A stretch of DNA of 19,171 nucleotides. It comes from CAYZEZ01 sp964477295. GTDB lineage: Bacteria > Bacteroidota > Bacteroidia > Bacteroidales > SM23-62. The notes below the pieces were generated by a model. That model saw only the letters and a list, made by a program, of their open reading frames with translations, was not told the origin of the DNA and searched no databases. The position numbers and the translations under genes were made by a program. The number at the start of each line of letters is the position of its first letter. Position 1 is the first letter of the stretch. Positions 1 through 6,882 of this stretch are shown here, in pieces. The stretch lies in the NCBI GenBank assembly GCA_964477295.1, contig CAYZEZ010000063.1, forward strand, positions 1 to 19,171. Direction: 5' to 3'.

Positions 1-929
1 TAGACGGGATCCGGAACGTGGTACCTGAAATAGGCCCATTGTCTTTTCTCGTGATCGGCCACCAGGCAACCTGTATAGCTGGTGCAGAATTCCCCCTGGC
101 CCCAGGCTGTCCCTATATAATCTTCAGTACCTGTCCCTGCCAGGGTTGGATAATCCGTATCTCCATCCAGGTACATTTTTACTTCCCCCTCTCCCCACCA
201 GTGGTTTTTATATTTTGGGTTGGCGATAACCCCGATATTGGAACCAAGAAAGCGCCCTTTTCCCGATACCTCCGGTAAGATCTGGAAATCCTCCCCCAGG
301 GTGGTTGCCGTATCACGGTGCCAGAAACAGTGAAAATAAAGGTAATCGGGGTCCCACTCCCTGAACTGAATGAGGTTGATGTCGTAAAACAGCATCAGCA
401 GGTCCCTGTCGCTTTCATTGGTCAGTACCACCCTGGCAGATTTTTTGAATGGCATCTGGATGAAGCAGTTGAATGACCTGCCTTCGGGATCGGCAAAAAG
501 GGCATTCTCAAAAACAGTCCTGCGGCCCAGTCCCACCCCGAAGAAATCGCCAAACGGGGCTGATACAGCCGGTTTTTCACAACCATCCCAGTACATTTCA
601 ATTTTTAATGATCTCAGCATCTGCGGGGAACGGTCGTTGATGGTTGCCCAGATTCGATTAATCATCCCTGGTCCGGACACTTCCAGCAGGGTGACCGATT
701 CACCCGCCAGGACGGCATCGCAGGGATGTCCTTTCGCCCCTTTGTTTTCCTGTCCTCCCTGGCCCTTACCGGCCGTGATATTCTCAAAACTGCTCCAGCG
801 GGTTTCCACATCCCGGTATTCGAACAGGTTGGTCCCGGAATAAGCGGCTTCCCCTGATGGCCCGGTATTGCAGGAACCGAGAAACAGGAGGGGGATCAGG
901 ATAGCGACTTGCCAAAATAGTTTTTTCAT
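1..929 (-). CDS. DUF2961 / GH172-family glycosidase lipoprotein, 3' end cut by window edge
   Basis: The frame is open from an ATG at 929 to the left edge: 309 complete codons and no stop, so the C-terminus is missing. The N-terminus (MKKLFWQVAILIP, then LFLGSC) is a lipoprotein signal with the modified cysteine at residue 20. The mature part has DUF2961 features: an early segment ENITAGKGQGGQENKGAKGH, a central FGDFFGVG, and GTGTEDYIGTAWGQG around residues 265-279. The Glu of that motif (residue 269) is a likely catalytic carboxylate. DUF2961 is now CAZy family GH172, whose characterized members act on fructofuranose- or arabinofuranose-containing substrates; the substrate here cannot be assigned. 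The gene starts 16 bp after the sulfatase stop, so the two are probably co-transcribed. Residues after the cysteine are not acidic, so I infer a periplasmic rather than surface location. The family call is fairly secure, the specificity is not. Confidence 0.87.
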   Translation of the reverse strand, partial: MKKLFWQVAILIPLLFLGSCNTGPSGEAAYSGTNLFEYRDVETRWSSFENITAGKGQGGQENKGAKGHPCDAVLAGESVTLLEVSGPGMINRIWATINDRSPQMLRSLKIEMYWDGCEKPAVSAPFGDFFGVGLGRRTVFENALFADPEGRSFNCFIQMPFKKSARVVLTNESDRDLLMLFYDINLIQFREWDPDYLYFHCFWHRDTATTLGEDFQILPEVSGKGRFLGSNIGVIANPKYKNHWWGEGEVKMYLDGDTDYPTLAGTGTEDYIGTAWGQGEFCTSYTGCLVADHEKRQWAYFRYHVPDPV

Positions 930-945
930 GGTGTTATTAATTTGT

Positions 946-2832
946 TTACGGTAATTCAAATCCGCAGTTCAGAAAGGTCTGGTCCAGTGCAAATCCGATG
1001 AACATGGGATATGACCAGCTTTTATAACGATTCCAGATCTTTCCTACGTAGGCCGGGTATACTTCCCGGATGACCGGGATCAGGGGGAGGGCTTTTTTGC
1101 CTAATTTCCGTGCGCTTATCGCAGCCTGGAGGACCACTGTCGGGTTGGCTTCGTCACGGAGATACTTCCCGATCACCGGCAGGGATTCGTCACAATAATC
1201 CAGGTGGCACAACAATTCGGCAGCCGCAATGGCTACACACGGCGACGGGTCGTCCAGGCGGTTTTTCAGTTCCTGTACAGCCTGTTTCGCCACTGCCTGT
1301 TTCGCTTCCAGGGCAAGTACTGCCCAGTAACGTACTCCTGAATCGGGATCCCTGAGCAACGGGATGATCTCTTTGACCGTCACCCGGGTGTCCCCGCACA
1401 TATTGGCAGCATAAAGGATTTCCTTAATATGAAATGCCTCCGGATCCGATGCCATCTCCCAGGGCGAGCTTCCTTTGGAACGCAGCATCATTTCGGATTC
1501 CGGAAGGAGTCCGACATCACGGGTTCTGATCATGACATTATACAGGGTATCGCGCATCGCCACGACCGTTGCATGATGGGCCGGATCATCTGCCAGGTTC
1601 ACCAGCTCATACGGATCATTTTCCAGGTCATACAACTCTTCCCAGGACTTGGGCATCCAGAACAGTGCGGCTTCCGGGTTAAGGGCGCCCTCCTTTTTCA
1701 ACCTCCTGAGTTCTGCAAAGCTGGACTTATCTTCGTTATAGATGATCGCTTCCTGTATGTAAGGCTGGTACGGCATGAAGTTCCGGATATAAATATACCT
1801 TTCGTTCAAAATGCACCTGGATACATCATAGGCATCGTCGGCACGGCTCCGTGCGCCGAACACATATTTATCCGGTTCACCCGGAGCTTTCCCCAGGAAT
1901 GGATTTCCCTGCATACGGTCCGGAACAGGCAGTCCTGCCAGGGACAATACGGTCGGGGCAAAGTCCTCGAAACTGACCAGCCTGTTCTCTTTACTCCCCG
2001 GACCGGACGTGGCCAGGTCACGGTACTTTTCCGGTATTCTTACGATCAACGGCACATGCAATCCTGTATTGTACAGCCAGCGTTTATACCTGGGAAGGCC
2101 GAAGCCGTGATCGGCGAAGAAAAAGATAATGGTATTTTCATACAGGGCGTCCTCTTTTAACTGGCTGATCAATGGTTCAACATAGTCCTTGTCAAGAACC
2201 GATATGAGATCGTACTGGTGGGCCCAGATTTTTCTGAATTCCGGGGTGTCGGGGAAATAGGGAGGCAGGTCAGCCTCATCGGGATCATGTTTCGTTTTAA
2301 GGTTCCCGGTATCCTCAGGATCGAATGTATTGGCATGCCCTTCATGGGTGATCCCGTAATTGAATACACTGAAAAATGGTTGTCCCTCCTTCCTGTCACG
2401 CCAGTGGGCCGTATCACTGTTCTCGTCCCACCGGCCCTCCGGATCGAAGTTATAATCTGTTTTTGAATTGTTGGTGCAGAAATAACCGGCCTTCCGAAGG
2501 TATTCCGGAAGGGTTATTAAATCATCCGGAACCGGTATTTCCGACCTCAGGTGCTGTGTTCCCAGGGAGGTTGCATATATTCCAGTGATCAGGGCCGACC
2601 TGGAAGGGGCACAGATAGGCGCCGTGGAATAGGCACGGGTATAAAGGATCCCCTCCCCGGCCAGCCGGTCGAGGTTTGGCGTGGAGGCATACTCATCCCC
2701 GTAACAACCCAGCGCAGGGCTGATGTCTTCACACGAGATCCAGAGGATGTTAGGCGGTTGTTGAGACTCTTCACTGCAACTGTAAAAACCAAGTGCAATA
2801 AAAAAAAAGAATATCCAGGCTAAAGGTTTCAT
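946..2832 (-). CDS. Type I sulfatase lipoprotein with C-terminal HEAT repeats
   Basis: This is a formylglycine-dependent sulfatase that would remove sulfate esters or N-sulfates from a glycan. I chose the ATG at 2832 (628 residues). It gives a clean lipoprotein signal (MKPLAWIFFFFIALGFYSC, Cys19), whereas the in-frame ATG at 2877 would add 15 non-signal residues and overlap a likely promoter. Visible motifs are the N-terminal PNILWISCEDISP with an acidic metal-binding pair, the CAPSR signature whose Cys74 is the residue converted to formylglycine, the KTDYN segment, and the metal-binding FFADHG (Asp241, His242). Residues about 484-595 form two to three HEAT-like helical repeats, an add-on seen in some Bacteroidota and Planctomycetota sulfatases. 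The acidic residues after the lipid-modified Cys (CSEES) are compatible with surface export. The N-terminal style recalls sulfamidase-like enzymes, but I do not assign a subfamily. Confidence 0.93.
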   Translation of the reverse strand: MKPLAWIFFFFIALGFYSCSEESQQPPNILWISCEDISPALGCYGDEYASTPNLDRLAGEGILYTRAYSTAPICAPSRSALITGIYATSLGTQHLRSEIPVPDDLITLPEYLRKAGYFCTNNSKTDYNFDPEGRWDENSDTAHWRDRKEGQPFFSVFNYGITHEGHANTFDPEDTGNLKTKHDPDEADLPPYFPDTPEFRKIWAHQYDLISVLDKDYVEPLISQLKEDALYENTIIFFFADHGFGLPRYKRWLYNTGLHVPLIVRIPEKYRDLATSGPGSKENRLVSFEDFAPTVLSLAGLPVPDRMQGNPFLGKAPGEPDKYVFGARSRADDAYDVSRCILNERYIYIRNFMPYQPYIQEAIIYNEDKSSFAELRRLKKEGALNPEAALFWMPKSWEELYDLENDPYELVNLADDPAHHATVVAMRDTLYNVMIRTRDVGLLPESEMMLRSKGSSPWEMASDPEAFHIKEILYAANMCGDTRVTVKEIIPLLRDPDSGVRYWAVLALEAKQAVAKQAVQELKNRLDDPSPCVAIAAAELLCHLDYCDESLPVIGKYLRDEANPTVVLQAAISARKLGKKALPLIPVIREVYPAYVGKIWNRYKSWSYPMFIGFALDQTFLNCGFELP

Positions 2833-2873
2833 CAGGTTGATTATTGTTAGTCGATTGAAATTTTCAATTATCC

Positions 2874-2904
2874 GCAATTTAACAGAACGCGATCAAATTA
2901 CAAA
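2874..2904 (-). promoter_or_regulatory. Putative Bacteroidota-type promoter of the sulfatase-GH172 operon
   Basis: On the minus strand, TTTG (2904-2901) is followed after exactly 19 bases by TAAATTGC (2881-2874). This resembles the Bacteroidota sigma-ABfr consensus of TTTG, about 19 bases, then TAnnTTTG. The second element matches 4 of its 6 fixed bases. Initiation would fall about 34 bases before the ATG at 2832, a reasonable leader, and would be incompatible with starting at the ATG at 2877. The call rests on motif and spacing alone. Confidence 0.4.
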
Positions 2905-2933
2905 CAGGACAGGCCATGACAGCGCAACGATTC

Positions 2934-3311
2934 CTATTCAGGCCGGGATTTACCGGCAAATAATGAGTTTTCGATGAAACCTTCCGACATGCAACACATA
3001 CAGACCTCCGGGGATTTTCCAATGCTGGTTAACAATGAATCCAGTTTCCTGGTGGGAAGGATCCATCTGTGGTCTTCATCTCCGCCACCCAGCCAGCCAG
3101 GCACCCCACCGATCTTATGCACTCTTTCGGCGACAAATTGCGAACCCCTGATGGCCGGGGCACACATTCCAAGGGCAGCCCAGTGGTAGGTATCCATGGT
3201 TTCCGAAGCTACCAGGCAGGTAGCTTTGCCGCCATTTGAAAATCCTGCTATGTAGAAGCGCCCCGGATCGGTATATTTTTTCGAAACCTTCAGGACAGGG
3301 CAGGATAGCCT
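2934..3311 (-). pseudogene. 5'-truncated alpha/beta-hydrolase (esterase) relic
   Basis: The minus-strand frame from 3311 to a TAG at 2934-2936 encodes about 125 residues resembling the C-terminal part of a secreted LpqC / PHB-depolymerase-type esterase. It contains FYIAGFSNGG, a nucleophile elbow with Ser encoded at 3239-3237, then a GWLGGGDED segment like the strand and acid loop of this fold. Upstream there is an in-frame TGA at 3314-3312, with no start codon or signal peptide, so the N-terminal 100 or more residues are absent. The internal ATG at 3197 lies after the nucleophile, so a protein starting there could not be catalytic. No histidine stands where the catalytic His is expected near the C-terminus (SEGFIENS). 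It lies between the sulfatase operon and the divergent GH30 gene. The relic call is confident; the exact esterase family is not. Confidence 0.72.
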
Positions 3312-3360
3312 TCATGAGGTATTTTGTGATATTTGATATAACTTTCCAAAAAAATGAACA

Positions 3361-5823
3361 ATGAACCTGAGATTGATTTTATTCCTGTTGATTATTTGCA
3401 TTATACCTGGTTGCCAGCCCGATACGGAACAATCCTTTGAATGGCTTAAGCTTGATCCCGAAACAGAATACCAGAATATCTATGGTTTTGGTTTAAGTAT
3501 TGTTAATTACAAGGATTTTCCACCGGAGTATTATGATGACCATTTTATTGATATGGTAGTTAATGATCTTGGTATGAGTATTTTAAGAATACCTATTACA
3601 GAACAACTTGAATACTTGAACGATGACAAAGATCCGGATCATTTCAACTGGGACGGGTTCTGTATGTCGGACAACCATCAAAGAAAGGGCTTGGCGGAAA
3701 CCATGGAGATCGTCACTGCTTTCAAGGAAAAGGGTATTAATTTGTTCATGGCTTCACCCTGGTCTCCCCCGGCATTCATGAAGACCAACCGGGCTCCTAT
3801 CCAGGGGGGATTTCTCAGATCCGACATGTATAAAGAATTTGCTGAATACCTGGCTGCCTACATTATACTGGTAAAGCATAACTGGGATGTAGACATCAAT
3901 TGGATCAGCCTGCAGAATGAGTGTATTTTTATTGAGTTTTACAGGTCGTGCCTGTATCATGGTTATGGAATGAAAGAGGCGTTAAAGGCAGTGATGGACA
4001 GGTTCGACAGGGAAAACATAAATTCAGGGATACTAATCAATGAAGATATCCTTGTCCCGGAAAGGGTGCATGCTTTCCTTGAACCTGTTTTTGATGATCC
4101 TGTAACACGCAATTATAATGGGGATATTGCCGTCCACAGGCAGGCGAAGGGGGATGAGCTTGTTCAATGGAATGAACTGACAAAGGATTTTGACAGGGAT
4201 TATTGGATGACTGAAACCTCGGGACATGATACATCATGGGGAGGAGCATTAGAAATGGTTAAGGACATGCATGAATATCTTGTACTTGGGAATTTCAGTA
4301 CATGGATCTACTGGCAGATCAGTGGCAATACGGGAGGAAGTAACCCGGGGTTGTATACCTTAATGCTGGAAGGGAAACCTACATGTAAATATTATGCAGC
4401 TAAACATTTCTACCGATATATACGGCCCGGAGCAGTGCGTATTGATGCTTCCTCAGGTTCCGGGGATCTTCTTGTTTCAGCCTATAAGCACAAAGAAGAA
4501 GGTACATTGACCGTGGTTATCATCAATCCATCGGATAATCCTGTTACCATCATGCTGGAGAATAATCACTTTATACCCGGCAGGTTCAGTGTGAATCAAT
4601 CTACAGAAAAAGAATTGTTCATTTCGACAGGAAAATATCGAAAGGGTGATCTGCTAACCATTCCGAAGCGCAGTATTGTAAGCTTGGTTGGAGAAAACAG
4701 GAATCTCAGGGAAAAGGAGTATGTTACTCCTTTTAAGGAAAGCTGGAATGATGTCCTGGCCGCAGAAGGGAAGCTGGGTAATTTCAGGGAGTATCCAATA
4801 GAATCAGAGTGGCAGGGTGCGACAGATGCACATATAGGTCGCCTGATCCAGGCGGAAAATGCTGTCAATTCAGGCCATATGGACAAGCAGAGGTATGATG
4901 GATGGTCCCTGATGCATGAAGCTATCCTGAACGGGGACGGTGATGCCGTAAGTTACCTGATCATGAACGGGGCGAATGTCAATATTACTGCAAAGGACGG
5001 GTGGACACCATTGCATGCAGCCGCATCCGGATTTGTCGGGAACCGTGGTATTCAGATGAAAAACAAGGAATATACTAATTACGAACTATTCCGGATGGTG
5101 CTGGAGGCAGGCGGGGATGTCAAGGCTGTCACAACGGATGGCTGGACACCGCTACATTGTGCGGTAGCCAATGCATATACGGGTTGGAGACAACCGGAAT
5201 CGACTGCAATCAACAGGATAACCGACCTGATAAGGGCAGGTGCCGACCTGGAGGCGAAAGATATAAATGGACGCACACCGCTTCACTGGGCTGCTATGCA
5301 GGGATATTCCCATTATATCAATGAACAAACTACCATTGAATCTGATATTGTGGAGATGCTGATTGATGCAGGGGCTAAGGTAAATGTAATTGATTCATTT
5401 GGACGCACACCCCTTCATTATGCTGTGGAAATGGGATATGGACCCATTTCATGTACCCTTGTCGAAAACAATGCAAATGTCTATATAGCTGACGCAGAAA
5501 ATAAATCCCCAATTGACATTGCCCATGAGAACCAGTCGGCATATTTAATCTATATACTTGAAAACAAGAAATTACCGGAAGGAAGTGATGAAGGCATTGC
5601 TGGCATTAGTACGGATGAAGCTGTTCATGACCTGGATCAGGAACTGGTTGGGGCAGCCGTCTCAGGTGATGAAGAGCAGGTAAAACAACTCCTCAGCAAG
5701 GGGGCTGATATATATTACAAGGACAGGGATGGATTCCGGGCTATTGACAGGGCCAGGGATAATGGTAATAATCCGGTTGTTGAGTTACTTATTGAAGCTG
5801 AAAATCAATACAGGAGTAATTAG
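3361..5823 (+). CDS. GH30-like glycoside hydrolase lipoprotein fused to ankyrin repeats
   Basis: The product is 820 residues in one uninterrupted frame. Residues 1-18 are a lipoprotein signal (MNLRLILFLL to IPGC, Cys18). Residues about 25-355 are a GH30-like (beta/alpha)8 barrel: FGLSIVNY, SPWSPPAFMKTN (132-143), the acid/base motif SLQNE (Glu187) and nucleophile motif WMTETSG (Glu285). Residues about 356-445 form the small beta domain typical of GH30. A linker (446-485) leads to ankyrin repeats to the C-terminus, with repeat origins at 513, 546, 593, 636, 680 and 713 and two more degenerate units at 757-816. TPLH motifs occur at 549, 596, 639 and 683. GH30 enzymes act on beta-linked glucose, xylose, galactose or fucose, and the specificity here is unknown. 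Cys188 replaces the usual Pro after the acid/base Glu. An out-of-frame ATG sits at 3354. The gene is paralogous to the GH30 gene at 6883. Ankyrins on a lipid-anchored glycosidase are unusual and probably mediate binding (inference). Confidence 0.9.
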   Translation: MNLRLILFLLIICIIPGCQPDTEQSFEWLKLDPETEYQNIYGFGLSIVNYKDFPPEYYDDHFIDMVVNDLGMSILRIPITEQLEYLNDDKDPDHFNWDGFCMSDNHQRKGLAETMEIVTAFKEKGINLFMASPWSPPAFMKTNRAPIQGGFLRSDMYKEFAEYLAAYIILVKHNWDVDINWISLQNECIFIEFYRSCLYHGYGMKEALKAVMDRFDRENINSGILINEDILVPERVHAFLEPVFDDPVTRNYNGDIAVHRQAKGDELVQWNELTKDFDRDYWMTETSGHDTSWGGALEMVKDMHEYLVLGNFSTWIYWQISGNTGGSNPGLYTLMLEGKPTCKYYAAKHFYRYIRPGAVRIDASSGSGDLLVSAYKHKEEGTLTVVIINPSDNPVTIMLENNHFIPGRFSVNQSTEKELFISTGKYRKGDLLTIPKRSIVSLVGENRNLREKEYVTPFKESWNDVLAAEGKLGNFREYPIESEWQGATDAHIGRLIQAENAVNSGHMDKQRYDGWSLMHEAILNGDGDAVSYLIMNGANVNITAKDGWTPLHAAASGFVGNRGIQMKNKEYTNYELFRMVLEAGGDVKAVTTDGWTPLHCAVANAYTGWRQPESTAINRITDLIRAGADLEAKDINGRTPLHWAAMQGYSHYINEQTTIESDIVEMLIDAGAKVNVIDSFGRTPLHYAVEMGYGPISCTLVENNANVYIADAENKSPIDIAHENQSAYLIYILENKKLPEGSDEGIAGISTDEAVHDLDQELVGAAVSGDEEQVKQLLSKGADIYYKDRDGFRAIDRARDNGNNPVVELLIEAENQYRSN

Positions 5824-5940
5824 TTGAAGCTACTGGTTACGGATTGCTGCCTGCCGGGGGAAGATCATTACCGGGCAGCCTGATTTATTGGGTGCATATG
5901 CAGGGGCCCGGAGATTATTCATCCTGATCGCAGGTTATAA

Positions 5941-6598
5941 ATGAAGATTCATTCACTATATATCTGTTGCTTTTACCTGTCCATACCTTTCCTTACCCGG
6001 GTACTTTCCGCACAGAACGGATCATCTCAGGTTCTTATACCGGTTATCGATGGTAATTTCTGGCAAGTAGCAGGGAATCCCGACCTTGGGGAGTTGACCG
6101 GTGAAAATCAGCAACCGGTTGATTTTGCTATATGGCAGGCAGAGGATAGTACCTGGCAATTATGGTCCTGTATCCGTGGAACCAGGTGCGGAGGACACCA
6201 CCGCTTATTCTATTCCTGGGAGGGAAAAGATCTTGAAAGCTGCAACTGGGAACCCGTTGGCATTACAATGATGGCGGATACCATGCTGGGAGAAAGCCCG
6301 GGGAGTCTCCAGGCACCTTATGTAATCAATGAGAATGGAAGCTTTTACATGTTTTATGGCGACTGGAGAAGGATATGCCTTGCTGTCAGCAAAAACGGGA
6401 AAGACTTTACCAGGGTCCTGAAAAAAGAAGACGGCGAACCCGTCCTTTTTTCAGAACATGTCCATGAACCTCCTCCCTTCAACCATGCACGTGACCCGAT
6501 GGTGTTGAAGAGCGAAAACACCTATTATTGTTATTATATCAACCCTGCCAACCCTTGATGGAATATGGATTGCAAAAATGAAATGGGTAGAGAAATAA
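5941..6598 (+). pseudogene. Disrupted five-bladed beta-propeller glycosidase (GH43/GH117-like)
   Basis: A 205-codon frame (5941-6558) begins with a signal peptide (MKIHSLYICCFY to VLSAQ). It continues into a beta-propeller glycosidase-like sequence: DFAIWQAEDSTWQLWSCIRG, a central LQAPYVINENGSFYMFYGDW, and HARDPMVLKSENTYYCYY. The Asp in ARDPM is typical of GH43/GH32/GH117-like propellers. The frame then ends at TGA 6556-6558, well short of the 300 or more residues these propellers need. In the +1 frame the sequence continues as LDGIWIAKMKWVEK to a TAA at 6596-6598, which resembles the last strand of such proteins. The simplest reading is an internal deletion plus frameshift that removed the last two blades or so. 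A short functional protein cannot be excluded. It lies between the two GH30 genes on the same strand, 117 bp after the first. Confidence 0.65.
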
Positions 6599-6656
6599 TA
6601 TGACTCCTGAAAATGACACAAAAATTCGTTATGATTTAAATCCTGGGAACGAATTA

Positions 6657-6674
6657 CCGGTAGCTTGCTACGGG
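6657..6674. repeat. REP-like palindrome, copy 1
   Basis: CCGGTAGC-TT-GCTACGGG forms a hairpin with a 5-bp perfect core stem (GTAGC/GCTAC) and two further outer pairs around one mismatch. A related palindrome lies 70 bases downstream (6745-6764). Both are in the 284-bp gap between the broken propeller gene and the second GH30 gene. No poly-T follows, so it does not look like a standard terminator. It may be a scattered extragenic palindrome, but family membership is unproven. Confidence 0.4.
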
Positions 6675-6744
6675 ATTTGGGAGCGCAATAAAAAATATAT
6701 GTAAAGGATCGATGATTGACTTCGTCGAACCCAGGAAATCGTTT

Positions 6745-6764
6745 CCCCGTAGTTTGCTGCGAGG
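6745..6764. repeat. REP-like palindrome, copy 2 (degenerate)
   Basis: The core GTAGTTTGCTGC here matches GTAGCTTGCTAC of copy 1 at 10 of 12 positions. It is flanked by CCCC and GAGG and forms an imperfect stem with wobble pairs. The similar core, loop and C/G-rich arms suggest the same element. The rest of the 6599-6882 gap shows no coding signal. An open minus-strand frame there (6668-6871) has no recognizable protein features. Confidence 0.35.
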
Positions 6765-6882
6765 AGAATCAATTTCAAGCCAGAATTTAAATAAATCATC
6801 GGTGTGACAGCAGGGGTGGCGGGAATAAGCACGTTCTGAAGGATATCAGTGAATTTGATTATAAATAGCAATACTTCTCATA

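Noticed and set aside
418..843. 141-codon plus-strand open frame
   Set aside because: It is antisense to the GH172 gene, whose minus-strand frame has clear family motifs; no recognizable protein features.
1429..2160. 243-codon plus-strand open frame
   Set aside because: Lies wholly antisense to the sulfatase gene, with composition typical of a shadow frame.
2833..2877. Longer sulfatase start at 2877
   Set aside because: Adds 15 residues before the signal peptide and overlaps the likely promoter at 2874-2904.
3115..3315. 66-codon minus-strand frame starting at 3315
   Set aside because: Overlaps the esterase relic in another frame and lacks the GFSNGG motif; it looks like a chance frame.
3323..3346. 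Possible promoter TTTG...TAACTTTC before the GH30-ankyrin gene
   Set aside because: The spacer is 12 bases rather than about 19, and the second element is only 15 bases from the ATG.
5846..5879. Imperfect hairpin (GCTGCC ... GGGCAGC) after the GH30-ankyrin gene
   Set aside because: Only about 6-7 pairs with a bulge, a long loop and no T-run after it; not convincing as an intrinsic terminator.
6668..6871. 67-codon minus-strand frame between the propeller relic and the second GH30 gene
   Set aside because: No family similarity, covers both palindromes, and no signal or start context supports it.
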